64,000 nucleotides of DNA, from positions 1,054,001 to 1,118,000 of the forward strand of contig CAWCPQ010000001.1 of the NCBI GenBank assembly GCA_963797535.1. The letters run 5' to 3'. The translations under genes and the position numbers were made by a program. Below, in pieces: positions 35,369-43,374 of the stretch (positions are counted from its first letter, which is position 1; each line of letters starts with the position of its first letter). This DNA comes from JAWWOL01 sp963797535. Its GTDB lineage: Bacteria > Actinomycetota > Actinomycetes > JAWWOL01. The notes beneath the pieces are model-generated. The model did not search any database. It had not been told where the DNA came from and saw only the letters and a program-made list of their open reading frames with translations.

Positions 35369-35785
35369 TCAGCTTTCGGAAGCGGAGGTCGCCTCGTCGC
35401 CCCGCTGCTCTTCGGCCGAGGTCGGCTCTTCCTCAACCTCGTCAGACTCTGTTTCGTCCTCCTCGACGTCCTCAGGGCTGCTGACAACACGGCTGACCGC
35501 GCCCTTGGCGAACGTGACGACGACACCGTCGGAGATCTCAAGGTCGACCGTGTCATCGTCTGTCGCGACCACCGTCGCGTGGATGCCAGCGGTGGTGATC
35601 ACCTGGCTGCCCACGGCGACAGCGCCCTGCATCTCCGCGGTGCGGCGGCGGGCCGTGCGCTGGCTCCGGCGGAACAGCACCACCATCAGCACGATGCTGG
35701 CGACGACGATCAGCAGGAAACTTCCGCCACCGCCGGAGTTCTTGGCGGAGGAAGCCGCGAGGATCCACAACGGGTGGGCGGGCAC
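35369..35785 (-). CDS. yajC: Sec translocon accessory protein YajC
   Basis: A 138-residue protein associated with the SecDF complex. It has an N-terminal membrane helix (FLLIVVASIVLMVVLFRR, residues about 23-40) and the family motif AVAVGSQVITTAGIHATVV, followed by DDTVDLEISDGVVVTFAKGAVSRVV. The C-terminus is very acidic (PEDVEEDETESDEVEEE), common in actinobacterial YajC. Located 99 bases before secD in the transcription direction, so it probably leads the yajC-secD-secF-apt run. The 170 bases between its start and the ruvB stop hold no recognisable gene or boxes. Confidence 0.92.
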   Translation of the reverse strand: MPAHPLWILAASSAKNSGGGGSFLLIVVASIVLMVVLFRRSQRTARRRTAEMQGAVAVGSQVITTAGIHATVVATDDDTVDLEISDGVVVTFAKGAVSRVVSSPEDVEEDETESDEVEEEPTSAEEQRGDEATSASES

Positions 35786-35955
35786 GGTGCAGCCTTTCGA
35801 CGAGAACTGGTGGTGCCGGGCCGGGGCAGGGCGTACGCGTGGGCGCGGCGGGGCGAGTCTAGGTCAGGAGGCCATGACCGACAAAGCACCCACGCTGACC
35901 GTACGCGTGCAGGACATCACGACAACGGTCAACCTGTGAAACCGGTTCCCGTTCG

Positions 35956-37083
35956 TCAGGCCGGTTCGCCGGGCTGAGCCTCGAACAGGCTCGGGGTGCC
36001 GGCGGGACCGAGGCCGCCCACGCCGGTCATCGCGGAGATGGGCGGACGCAGGCCGAGGTGCTCCCACGCCGCAGCGGTGGCGACCCGTCCGCGAGGGGTG
36101 CGGGCGAGCATCCCGGTGCGGACCAGGAACGGCTCGCAGACCTCCTCGACGGTCTCCGGCTCCTCTGCCACCGCGACCGCGAGCGTGGACAGGCCCACCG
36201 GTCCCCCGCCGAACCTGCGCAGCAGCGCGTCCAGCACGGCCAGGTCGAGCCGGTCGAGGCCGAGCTCGTCGACCTCGTAGACCGCGAGCGCAGCCCTGGC
36301 GATGGAACGGTCGAGCACGCCGTCGCCGCGAACCTCGCCGAAGTCGCGGACCCGGCGCAGCAGCCGGTTGGCGATCCGGGGGGTGCCGCGGGAGCGGCCG
36401 GCGATCTCGGCGGCGCCGTCGGCACGGAGATCGACGCCGAGCAGCTGGGCGGACCGAACGAGGACCTGCTCGAGCTCCTCGGCCGCGTAGAAGTCGAGGT
36501 GGGCGGTGAAGCCGAACCGGTCACGCAGCGGACCGGGCAGCAGCCCCGCGCGGGTCGTCGCCCCGACGAGGGTGAACGGGGCCACGTCGAGCGGGATCGC
36601 CGTGGCTCCTGGCCCCTTGCCGACGACCACATCGACCCGGAAGTCCTCCATGGCGACGTAGAGCAGCTCCTCGGCCGGGCGTGCCATGCGGTGGATCTCG
36701 TCGAGGAACAGCACCTCGCCCTTGTTGAGGGTCGACATCAGCGCCGCCAGGTCGCCAGCCCGTTCGATCGCCGGGCCGCTGGTGATGCGCAGCGGTGCGC
36801 CGAGCTCGGCGGCGATGATCATCGCCATCGTGGTCTTGCCGAGGCCGGGTGGGCCGGACAGCAGGATGTGGTCCGGCGGCGTCCCCCGGCGCATGGCTCC
36901 TTCGAGGACCAGGGACAGCTGTTCACGCACGCGGTGCTGCCCGACGAACTCGTCCAGGGTCTTGGGCCGCAGCGCGTTCTCGACCTGGCGTTCGTCGAGG
37001 GCGGCATAGGGCGACACCGGGTCGTCCTCGAGGTGGACGGATCCGTCGAGGTGCCCGGTGACGTCGTACGAGTCGTCGGTCAT
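35956..37083 (-). CDS. ruvB: Holliday junction branch migration helicase RuvB
   Basis: AAA+ motor of the RuvABC resolvasome. The 375-residue product has LRPKTLDEFVGQ, Walker A LLSGPPGLGKTTMAM, Walker B VLFLDEIHRMARPAEELLY, sensor 1 TLVGATTRAGLLPGPLRDRFG, arginine-containing SRGTPRIANRLLRRVRDF, and the winged-helix end EPFLVRTGMLARTPRGR. Start set at the ATG at 37083, which overlaps the ruvA stop (ATGA); the longer frame is a shadow of ruvA. Confidence 0.96.
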   Translation of the reverse strand: MTDDSYDVTGHLDGSVHLEDDPVSPYAALDERQVENALRPKTLDEFVGQHRVREQLSLVLEGAMRRGTPPDHILLSGPPGLGKTTMAMIIAAELGAPLRITSGPAIERAGDLAALMSTLNKGEVLFLDEIHRMARPAEELLYVAMEDFRVDVVVGKGPGATAIPLDVAPFTLVGATTRAGLLPGPLRDRFGFTAHLDFYAAEELEQVLVRSAQLLGVDLRADGAAEIAGRSRGTPRIANRLLRRVRDFGEVRGDGVLDRSIARAALAVYEVDELGLDRLDLAVLDALLRRFGGGPVGLSTLAVAVAEEPETVEEVCEPFLVRTGMLARTPRGRVATAAAWEHLGLRPPISAMTGVGGLGPAGTPSLFEAQPGEPA

Positions 37084-37703
37084 GACCGGCTCAGCGTACG
37101 CAAGGCCGCCCGTAGCAGCGCTGTGACATCGACCGTGTCGTCGCTCGTCGTCGCTGGGTCCTTGGCCACCGTCTCGATGGCCTGGTCTGCTTCCCTGGCC
37201 GAGTAGCCGAGACCGAGCAGCGCGGCACGCACCTGCGGCTGCCAGTCGGCGACCGGGACCGGCTCGGTGTCCCCCGGCAGCGCGGTCGAGGGGAGCACTC
37301 CGAGCGCGAGCACCTTGTCCTTGAGCTCGATGACGATCCGGGCGGCGCCCTTGCGGCCGATGCCGGGAACCCGCACCAGGGCGTCGAGGTCCTCGTAGGC
37401 GATGGCCTGCTTGAGCGCGGCCGGACGGAGTACGGCGACGGCGGCCTGGGCGAGCTTGGGGCCGACGCCGGTGGCACTTTGCAGCAGCTCGAAGCAGGCC
37501 TTCTCCTCGTCGTCGCCGAAGCCGTAGAGCGTGAGCGCGTCCTCCCTCACCACCAGCGAGGTGGACAGCCGAGTGGCTTGACCGAGCCGCAGCCCGGACA
37601 ACGTCGCCGGGGTGCAGTGGACCAGTAGCCCGACGCCGCCCACCTCGATGACAGCAGCATCCAGGGTGGTGGACAGGACCTGGCCGGCGACGCTGGCGAT
37701 CAC
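37080..37703 (-). CDS. ruvA: Holliday junction DNA-binding protein RuvA
   Basis: Tetrameric junction-binding partner of RuvB. The 207-residue product has the N-terminal OB fold (IASVAGQVLSTTLDAAVIEVGGVG...VREDALTLYGF). Two helix-hairpin-helix motifs follow (LLQSATGVGPKLAQAAVAVL and LVRVPGIGRKGAARIVIELKDK). A linker leads to the RuvB-contacting domain III (VRAALLGLGYSAREADQAIE). GTG start overlaps the ruvC stop (GTGA), and its own stop overlaps ruvB. Confidence 0.95.
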   Translation of the reverse strand: MIASVAGQVLSTTLDAAVIEVGGVGLLVHCTPATLSGLRLGQATRLSTSLVVREDALTLYGFGDDEEKACFELLQSATGVGPKLAQAAVAVLRPAALKQAIAYEDLDALVRVPGIGRKGAARIVIELKDKVLALGVLPSTALPGDTEPVPVADWQPQVRAALLGLGYSAREADQAIETVAKDPATTSDDTVDVTALLRAALRTLSRS

Positions 37704-38251
37704 GGGAGGACCTTGACGGCAGGGGTACGCCGAGCGGCGCCGCCGGACGTGGTGAGCGCTGAGGCGTACTTTGCCTGGGTCCCGCCTCGCCAGACGTGGC
37801 AGATGGCCAGCGCGAGTGCATCGGCAGCGTCGGCGGGCTTGGGTGCGGCCTCGAGGCGCAGCAGCCGGGTCACCATGGCGGCGACCTGTGCCTTGTCAGC
37901 CCTGCCGTTGCCGGAGACTGCAGCCTTGACCTCGCTCGGCGTGTGCAACACGACCGGAATCCCGTACCTCGCGGCCGACACGATGGCGACCGCTCCAGCC
38001 TGGGCTGTGCCCATCACTGTGCGGACGTTGTGCTGGCTGAACACCCGCTCGACGGCAACGGCATCCGGCCGGTAGCGCTCAATCCAGCTCACCAGCCCCC
38101 GTTCGAGGGCGATCAACCGGTCCCCGATGTCGTCCGAGGCCGGGGTACGGAAAACGTCGACGGCGACGAGGGTCAGCCGGCCGCCGGGAATCCCGTCCAC
38201 CACGCCCACACCGAGCCGGGTCAGGCCGGGATCGACACCGAGCACACGCAC
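37700..38251 (-). CDS. ruvC: Holliday junction resolvase RuvC
   Basis: Endonuclease that resolves Holliday junctions. The 183-residue product has RNase H-fold catalytic residues in VLGVDPGLTRLG, AVERVFSQHNVRT and the C-terminal DAADALALAICH. The PSEVKAAVSGNGRADKAQV loop is typical. Start set at GTG 38251, with GGGAG 7 bases upstream; the longer frame (METLPPG...) has no support. Heads the ruvC-ruvA-ruvB operon. Confidence 0.95.
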   Translation of the reverse strand: MRVLGVDPGLTRLGVGVVDGIPGGRLTLVAVDVFRTPASDDIGDRLIALERGLVSWIERYRPDAVAVERVFSQHNVRTVMGTAQAGAVAIVSAARYGIPVVLHTPSEVKAAVSGNGRADKAQVAAMVTRLLRLEAAPKPADAADALALAICHVWRGGTQAKYASALTTSGGAARRTPAVKVLP

Positions 38252-38291
38252 GCTGGAGCTCCCGCCACTATCCGAACAGATGTTCGGAAGA

Positions 38292-38828
38292 TTACCCGGC
38301 GGCAGCGTCTCCATCGCTCACCTGACCTCCTTGCGGCGTGTTGCGAGCGGCCTCGTCCGCGGCCCGCTGAGCCTTGGTCCGGCGTCTGGCCCTGGGCCTG
38401 CCCCGCAACCGTTCCCAGTCGGCCGTGAACTTCGGCAGCGGCACGTCAGCCGGTCGAGACACGCCGTACCACCAGTCCCCGTCGTCGTGAACCTGGCGGA
38501 CGGACAAGTGCGCCGGCCAATGCCGACGGCCAGCGTCGAGCGCATCCTCATGGGGGCGCTCGACGAGTGGCTCTCCCGACTCGTCGAGCACACGTAGGGA
38601 ACATCCCGCCGCGTTGAGCAGCTCAACCACGACCAGAAAGCCCGGTGCTTGAACCGCGCCGGCTTCGATCCTGGCCACCACCGACCTATCCACCCCGGCA
38701 CGTTCGGCCAGCTCCCGCTGGGACTTGCCACCGATGTAGCGGGCGGCCCGCAGCAACACGGGCACATCGCGCACCAGCGCGTCCTGAAAGGTCCTGCGAT
38801 CGCTTGCCCGGCGGCCCCATTGCGTCAT
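38292..38828 (-). CDS. XRE-family helix-turn-helix regulator
   Basis: A 178-residue protein with a Cro/C1-type HTH at about residues 27-60 (GKSQRELAERAGVDRSVVARIEAG). A C-terminal part with RRHWPAHLSVRQVHDDGDWWYGVSRP and PKFTADWERLRGRPRARRRTKAQ resembles a family of stand-alone actinobacterial XRE proteins. The tail is basic and Ala-rich. Start set at ATG 38828 (MTQWGRRASD); an upstream ATG at 38873 is also in frame. It ends 40 bases before ruvC starts and could share a transcript with it. Target unknown; the repeats upstream are possible binding sites, unproven. Confidence 0.78.
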   Translation of the reverse strand: MTQWGRRASDRRTFQDALVRDVPVLLRAARYIGGKSQRELAERAGVDRSVVARIEAGAVQAPGFLVVVELLNAAGCSLRVLDESGEPLVERPHEDALDAGRRHWPAHLSVRQVHDDGDWWYGVSRPADVPLPKFTADWERLRGRPRARRRTKAQRAADEAARNTPQGGQVSDGDAAAG

Positions 38829-38988
38829 GCAGACAAGCCTGCGATTGCGAAGGCGCGATGGAAATCTCTGCACTGCTCATGTGGACGAATCAGAGGTCTG
38901 TGGAAAAGACCACTCCCTCAGCAGCCGGGCCAGCCAGTCACCTTGTCAGCGTGTATGACCTGCGGATGACTTGCTGGCACCAAACGCA

Positions 38989-39130
38989 GCAACTCCTGAG
39001 CTGCGGAGAATCTGACGGCGTGACTGCCAGCAGCTGGAGGCCGAAATGACCGCAACTCCTGAGCTGCGGAGAATCTGACGGCGTGACTGCCAGCAGCTGG
39101 AGGCCGAGATAGCCGCAACTCCTGAGCTGC
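38989..39130. repeat. 63-bp tandem repeat, two full copies plus a partial third
   Basis: Copies at 38989-39051 and 39052-39114 are almost identical (about two differences at the 3' end), with 16 bases of a third copy at 39115-39130. Each unit has two small inverted repeats: CTCC...GGAG at its start and CCAG-CAG-CTGG near its end. Not CRISPR: no unique spacers. Confidence 0.92.
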
Positions 39131-39198
39131 TGATGCATTGCGGGCTCAGCTGCCCGCAACTCATACACGCGGCGGGAGGACACCTGGGGCAGGGAGGG

Positions 39199-39228
39199 GC
39201 GTGGCCCCAAAATTTGGGGCCGCCACGC
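39199..39228 (-). terminator. Hairpin after yebC
   Basis: A palindrome centred on GGCCCCAAAATTTGGGGCC (39203-39221) is extended by GCGTGG/CCACGC arms with a 3-base bulge. It starts 15 bases after the yebC stop on the minus strand. No T run follows, but the stem is strong, so a terminator is the best reading. Confidence 0.65.
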
Positions 39229-39242
39229 TCGACTGGCCCGGC

Positions 39243-39995
39243 TTAGCCGACCGCTTCGAGGATCTCGTCGCTGATGTCGAAGTTGGCCCAGACGTTCTGG
39301 ACGTCGTCGCAGTCCTCGAGGGCGTCGACCAGGCGAAGCACCTTGCGGGCCGCCTCGTCCTCGTCCAGCTGGATCGAAACGCTGGGCAGCCAGGCGGTGT
39401 CGGCGTTCTCGACCGCGATCCCAGCGCCGGCCAAGGCATCGCGTACGGACTGCAGGTCGGTGGCCTCGCTGATCACCTCGAAGGTGTCGCCCAGGTCGTT
39501 CACCTCGTCGGCACCCGCTTCGAGGACCGCCCCGAGGACGTCGTCCTCGGTCAGCTCACCCTTGGGCACCAGGACAACACCCTTACGGCTGAACAGGTAG
39601 GCCACCGAGCCGGGGTCGGCGAGCGATCCGCCGTTGCGGCTCATCGCGGTGCGCACCTCGGAGGCAGCCCGGTTGCGGTTGTCGGTCAGGCACTCCACGA
39701 GGATGGCGACGCCGTGCGGACCGTAACCCTCATAGGTAATGGTCTCCCAGTCGGCCCCACCCGCTTCGAGGCCGGCCCCGCGCTTGAGCGCGCGGTCGAT
39801 GTTGTCGTTGGGCACGGACTGGCCCTTCGCCTTCGCGATGGCGTCGGCCAGCGTGGGGTTGCCGCTGATGTCGCCACCTCCGGTACGCGCGGCGACCTCG
39901 ATGTTCTTGATCAGCTTGGCGAACAGCTTGCCGCGCTTGGCATCGACCACTGCCTTCTTGTGCTTGGTCGTCGCCCACTTGGAATGGCCGCTCAT
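39243..39995 (-). CDS. yebC: YebC/PmpR-family transcriptional regulator / translation factor
   Basis: A 250-residue YebC/TACO1 family protein. It starts with the hallmark SGHSKWATTKHKKAVVDAKRGKLFAKLIKNIEVAAR, followed by NPTLADAIAKAKGQSVPNDNIDRALKRG and ITYEGYGPHGVAILVECLTDNRNRA. The GSVAYLFSRKGVVLVP and IQLDEDEAARKVLRLVDALEDCDDVQNVWANFDI blocks complete the fold. Members have been described as DNA-binding regulators and, more recently, as factors easing ribosome stalls at prolines. Usual neighbour of pdxT and ruvC in actinobacteria. Its start overlaps the pdxT stop by four bases. Confidence 0.94.
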   Translation of the reverse strand: MSGHSKWATTKHKKAVVDAKRGKLFAKLIKNIEVAARTGGGDISGNPTLADAIAKAKGQSVPNDNIDRALKRGAGLEAGGADWETITYEGYGPHGVAILVECLTDNRNRAASEVRTAMSRNGGSLADPGSVAYLFSRKGVVLVPKGELTEDDVLGAVLEAGADEVNDLGDTFEVISEATDLQSVRDALAGAGIAVENADTAWLPSVSIQLDEDEAARKVLRLVDALEDCDDVQNVWANFDISDEILEAVG

Positions 39996-40582
39996 GAACC
40001 CTCCTTCACCAAACTGACGAACAGTCCGTGCACCCGCTGGTCACCCGTCAGCTCCGGGTGAAAGGACGTGGCAAGCAGGTGCCCGTGGCGCACGGCGACG
40101 ATCCTACCGTCGGCGCGCCCCAGAACTTCCACGTCCGGACCGACCGACTCCACCCACGGTGCCCGGATGAAGACGCCCTGAATCGGCGCCCCGACGATGC
40201 CGGTCATCACGATCGGTTCCTCGAACGAGTCGACCTGACGACCGAAGGCGTTGCGGCGTACGCAGATGTCCAGGCCGCCAATCGTCGGCTGCCCGTCGAG
40301 GCCGCCCTCGATCCGGTCGGCCAGCAAGATCATGCCCGCGCAGGACCCGTAGACCGGCAGACCGTTGGCGATGGCCTTCTGCAACGGTTCGAGCAGCTCG
40401 AAGATCACCGCCAGCTTGCCGATGGTGGTGGACTCACCGCCGGGGATGACGAGGCCGTCGAGATCCGTCAGCTCGCGGGGACGGCGGACCAGGACCGTCC
40501 GAGCGCCCGAGGCCTCCAGCGCCTTGACGTGTTCCCTGACGTCGCCCTGCAGGGCGAGGACCCCGATGAGCGGGGCGCTCAC
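39992..40582 (-). CDS. pdxT: Pyridoxal 5'-phosphate synthase glutaminase subunit
   Basis: Hydrolyses glutamine and channels ammonia to PdxS for pyridoxal phosphate synthesis. The 196-residue class I amidotransferase has GVLALQGDVREHV, the oxyanion region VIPGGESTTIGKL, the nucleophile Cys in YGSCAGMILLA and the His-Glu pair in ATSFHPELTGD. GTG start at 40582 overlaps the pdxS stop (GTGA); the longer frame is a shadow of pdxS. Confidence 0.95.
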   Translation of the reverse strand: MSAPLIGVLALQGDVREHVKALEASGARTVLVRRPRELTDLDGLVIPGGESTTIGKLAVIFELLEPLQKAIANGLPVYGSCAGMILLADRIEGGLDGQPTIGGLDICVRRNAFGRQVDSFEEPIVMTGIVGAPIQGVFIRAPWVESVGPDVEVLGRADGRIVAVRHGHLLATSFHPELTGDQRVHGLFVSLVKEGS

Positions 40583-41514
40583 CAGCCGCGCTGCGCCAGC
40601 CGGTGGTCGACGGGGAGGTCCTCGACGTTGATGCCGACCATCGCCTCCCCCAGCCCGCGGGACACCTTGGCGATCACGTCGGGGTCGTCGAAGAACGTGG
40701 TCGCCTTGACGATCGCCTCCGCCCGCTGCTCCGGGTTGCCGGACTTGAAGATGCCGGACCCGACGAACACGCCGTCGGCACCGAGCTGCATCATCATCGC
40801 GGCGTCCGCCGGAGTCGCGATGCCACCGGCGGTGAACAGCACCACCGGAAGGCGACCGGCCTCGGCCACCTCCTTGACCAGCTCGTACGGGGCCTGCAGG
40901 TCCTTGGCGGCCACGAACAGCTCGTCCTCGGACAACGAGGACAGCCGACGGATCTCGGCCCGGATCGTGCGCATGTGCTTGGTGGCGTTGGACACGTCGC
41001 CGGTGCCGGCCTCGCCCTTGGACCGGATCATCGCCGCGCCCTCGGTCAGCCTGCGCAACGCCTCGCCGAGGTTGGTCGCACCACAGACGAAGGGAACCGT
41101 GAAGCCCCACTTGTCGATGTGGTGGGCGTAGTCCGCCGGGGTCAGCACCTCGGACTCGTCGACGTAGTCGACGCCCAGCGACTGCAGCACCTGCGCCTCG
41201 ACGAAGTGGCCGATCCGCGCTTTGGCCATGACCGGGATCGACACCTCGGCCTGAATGCCCTCGATCATGTCGGGGTCACTCATCCGCGAGACGCCGCCCT
41301 GGGCCCGGATGTCGGCCGGCACCCGCTCGAGCGCCATCACCGCCACCGCTCCGGCGTCCTCGGCGATCCGGGCCTGGGCTGGCGTGACCACGTCCATGAT
41401 CACCCCGCCCTTGAGCATCTCGGCCATGCCCCGCTTGACTCGGGCACCACCAATGGAGCGCTCGGCAATCGGGGCCGCTTCAGGACTGGGCGAGCTGGTC
41501 ACGCTGAACCTCAC
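40579..41514 (-). CDS. pdxS: Pyridoxal 5'-phosphate synthase lyase subunit
   Basis: Builds pyridoxal phosphate from ribose 5-phosphate, glyceraldehyde 3-phosphate and ammonia. The 311-residue TIM-barrel protein contains MLKGGVIMDVVTPAQARIAEDAG, ALERVPADIRAQGGVSRMSDP, MAKARIGHFVEAQ, the catalytic-Lys segment IRSKGEAGTGDVSNA, and the phosphate-binding FTAGGIATPADAAMMMQLGADGVFVGSGIF. About 20 non-conserved residues precede the core. Operon pdxS-pdxT-yebC. Confidence 0.96.
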   Translation of the reverse strand: MRFSVTSSPSPEAAPIAERSIGGARVKRGMAEMLKGGVIMDVVTPAQARIAEDAGAVAVMALERVPADIRAQGGVSRMSDPDMIEGIQAEVSIPVMAKARIGHFVEAQVLQSLGVDYVDESEVLTPADYAHHIDKWGFTVPFVCGATNLGEALRRLTEGAAMIRSKGEAGTGDVSNATKHMRTIRAEIRRLSSLSEDELFVAAKDLQAPYELVKEVAEAGRLPVVLFTAGGIATPADAAMMMQLGADGVFVGSGIFKSGNPEQRAEAIVKATTFFDDPDVIAKVSRGLGEAMVGINVEDLPVDHRLAQRGW

Positions 41515-41592
41515 AGGAAGCCGGATGGGAAGACCCCACCATCGTACGGCGGCGGCCCAAGGACTTTTCGGGCAGGAAACCCGGCGAGGCGC

Positions 41593-42699
41593 CTAGGAGA
41601 CCTTGGCCCCCATCGGCACGACGAAGATCCAGGTCTGACCGCCGGCCTTGAGGTTGACGTTGTTGCCCTTGGGGTCGACGTAGCGGGTGGGGCTGGCCAG
41701 GTTCGGCCGGGTCCACTTCTCGTGCCACAGCTTGCCGTCGTGCAGCACAAGCGCCGTGCCGTGGCCGACGACGATGCTGTCCGGCGAGTTGTTGCCGAGC
41801 ACGTCGACGTACTGACCCTTCTGCACGTGCACGAACTGCACGATCAGGTTGGTCGGGCGCACGACCGTGCCGTCAGCGAGTGCCATCGGGGTCGTGCCCT
41901 GCACCATCCGGTAGGTCTTCGTCGACGGGTCGTAGGTGGACACCACGTGCGAGTAGTTGTTGAACCACACGTGCAGGGAGCTGAACGCCTTTCCGCCCGG
42001 CTGGGCCCCGAACCGGAAGCCCAGGTCCTTCGGGACCGTCTTCTGGGGGTTGGTCGCGTGGGCCACCAACGTGTCGGGCCAGGTGTAGAAGTTGTACGCG
42101 ACGGTACGACGGCCCTCGGTCACGTAGGCACCCCCGCGCTCCTCCTGGGTGACGGGCGCAACGTTCGCGGCATGCACCTGGCGCATGACGCCGGTGTTGG
42201 CGCCCGAGAAGCCGAGCACGACCTTGCCGTACGGGGCCAGGATCTTCAGGTCGGTGGGGCGAGCACTACGCGCCGGGCCGACCTCGAAGTGAGCCGGGTT
42301 CTGGAAGATCGCCATGTAGCGCGTGTCGCCACCCTCAACCAGCTCCTGGTAGACGATCGAGGCGCGGCTCAGGCCCTTCTGCAACGGCCGGGCGCTCTCG
42401 GAGTTGTCCACCTTGATCACGACGAGCGGAGCCTTGGGTGCGACCGAGCCACCGGTCAACGGATCGGCGCTCGGTCCGGGAGCTGCCTTCTTCTTCTTTT
42501 TCTTGACTGGCGCCTTGGTCGTGGTGGGGGCCGCGCTGGGAGCTGGGCTGGAAGGCAGTGCCGAAGCGGATGGTGAGCTGCTGGACGGTGCACCCGCGCT
42601 GGTGGCAGCCGGTGCGGCCGCCTTGTGCGAGGCGTGCCCACAGGCGGCAGCAACCAGCGCTGCTGCGGTCAGCACCACGACACGACGGGTTCGTTTCAT
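41593..42699 (-). CDS. DUF3048 domain lipoprotein
   Basis: A 368-residue secreted lipoprotein. The signal sequence MKRTRRVVVLTAAALVAAACG has a lipobox ending at Cys 20. A Ser/Ala/Pro-rich linker and a Lys-rich patch (VKKKKKKAAPG) lead to the DUF3048 (YerB-like) domain: LVVIKVDNSESARPLQKGLSRASIVYQELVEGG, ARSARPTDLKILAPYGKVVLGFSGA, and a C-terminal part with GTALVLHDGKLWHEKWTR. Start set at ATG 42699; the longer frame adds a non-lipoprotein leader. Function of the family is unknown; a cell-envelope role is likely. Confidence 0.83.
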   Translation of the reverse strand: MKRTRRVVVLTAAALVAAACGHASHKAAAPAATSAGAPSSSSPSASALPSSPAPSAAPTTTKAPVKKKKKKAAPGPSADPLTGGSVAPKAPLVVIKVDNSESARPLQKGLSRASIVYQELVEGGDTRYMAIFQNPAHFEVGPARSARPTDLKILAPYGKVVLGFSGANTGVMRQVHAANVAPVTQEERGGAYVTEGRRTVAYNFYTWPDTLVAHATNPQKTVPKDLGFRFGAQPGGKAFSSLHVWFNNYSHVVSTYDPSTKTYRMVQGTTPMALADGTVVRPTNLIVQFVHVQKGQYVDVLGNNSPDSIVVGHGTALVLHDGKLWHEKWTRPNLASPTRYVDPKGNNVNLKAGGQTWIFVVPMGAKVS

Positions 42700-42819
42700 A
42701 CGGCCAACGCTCACAAGCAAAAACCTCCAGAACATGACGAAATAGGTCCACTTCGTCACTCAGACACTGACAACGGCGGCCCCGACCATATGTCGGGCGG
42801 ACCGGGTTTACGGCTCGTT

Positions 42820-43365
42820 TCACCCGTTTGTTGCGACATCCTTAGCCAACGTCGTGTCATCGATCTCGAAATACGCGGGGGCGCCGGCACGACCGGCAAG
42901 TCGAAGCCACCGCACGACACGCCGACGCCTCAGCGCCAGGGTGTGGTCCACCGCCCCGTTGTAGATGTTGCGGGCCAGACCGATCCTCGACGTGGCCGCG
43001 GCGAGCTGCCCGAGCAGCTCGCCGACCTGCGGATCCATGCTGTTCGCTGGAGCAGCCGTCAGCCGGTTGACCAATGGCCGGAGCACCCTGGTCAGGTCGT
43101 TCTCGGCCCGTTCGCGGTTGTCCTGGTCCGTCCCGCGGGCCAGCCTCGCCGCCCGTAGCACCGGCTCCAGATCAGGTCCCGGTGCCTGTGTACGGGCCAG
43201 GTCCGCGAGCTCCTCGGCCAGTGCGGACCGGCGCACCAACGCCGCGTCGAGGGAGGAACGGCCGGCTTCGACCCGCACGTGCTGGCGGTCGAGCCGGCCA
43301 GCCGTCCAGGTGACGTACATCGCGATCAACGCCAGCGCGACGAGCACGATCAGGAGGGTCTGCAC
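42820..43365 (-). CDS. Single-pass membrane protein, LemA-like
   Basis: A 181-residue protein with an N-terminal membrane helix (TLLIVLVALALIAMYVTW, residues 3-20). A long helical domain follows with RSSLDAALVRRSALAEELADLA and a central region ending SRIGLARNIYNGAVDHTLALRRRRVVRWLRLAG. The IGLARNIYNGAV phrase is close to the LemA signature (xxxxRxxYNxxV), so I call it LemA-like. It ends FEIDDTT, as in LemA proteins. Lies 9 bases after pimA. Biochemical role unknown. Confidence 0.75.
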   Translation of the reverse strand: MQTLLIVLVALALIAMYVTWTAGRLDRQHVRVEAGRSSLDAALVRRSALAEELADLARTQAPGPDLEPVLRAARLARGTDQDNRERAENDLTRVLRPLVNRLTAAPANSMDPQVGELLGQLAAATSRIGLARNIYNGAVDHTLALRRRRVVRWLRLAGRAGAPAYFEIDDTTLAKDVATNG

Positions 43366-43374
43366 CCGCAGATG

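Larger units (their letters stand above)
38829..39242. other. 414-bp non-coding gap between yebC and the XRE gene
   Basis: No credible gene. It holds a 63-bp tandem repeat (38989-39130), a hairpin after yebC (39199-39228) and a one-mismatch DnaA-box-like 9-mer (38899-38907). The frames crossing it are the repeat read in different phases. Confidence 0.7.

Noticed and set aside
35352..35939. 195-codon plus-strand open frame opposite yajC and its upstream gap
   Set aside because: Mostly antisense to yajC. The last 22 codons (from ATG at about 35873) lie in a gap but have no ribosome-binding site or recognisable sequence.
38989..39130. Possible CRISPR array
   Set aside because: Units are directly tandem with no unique spacers, 63 bases long, and no cas genes are present.
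40603..42576. 657-codon plus-strand open frame opposite pdxS and the DUF3048 gene
   Set aside because: Antisense shadow of two well-supported genes. It crosses their boundary and is rich in His/Arg/Asp-Val strings typical of reversed GC-rich codons.
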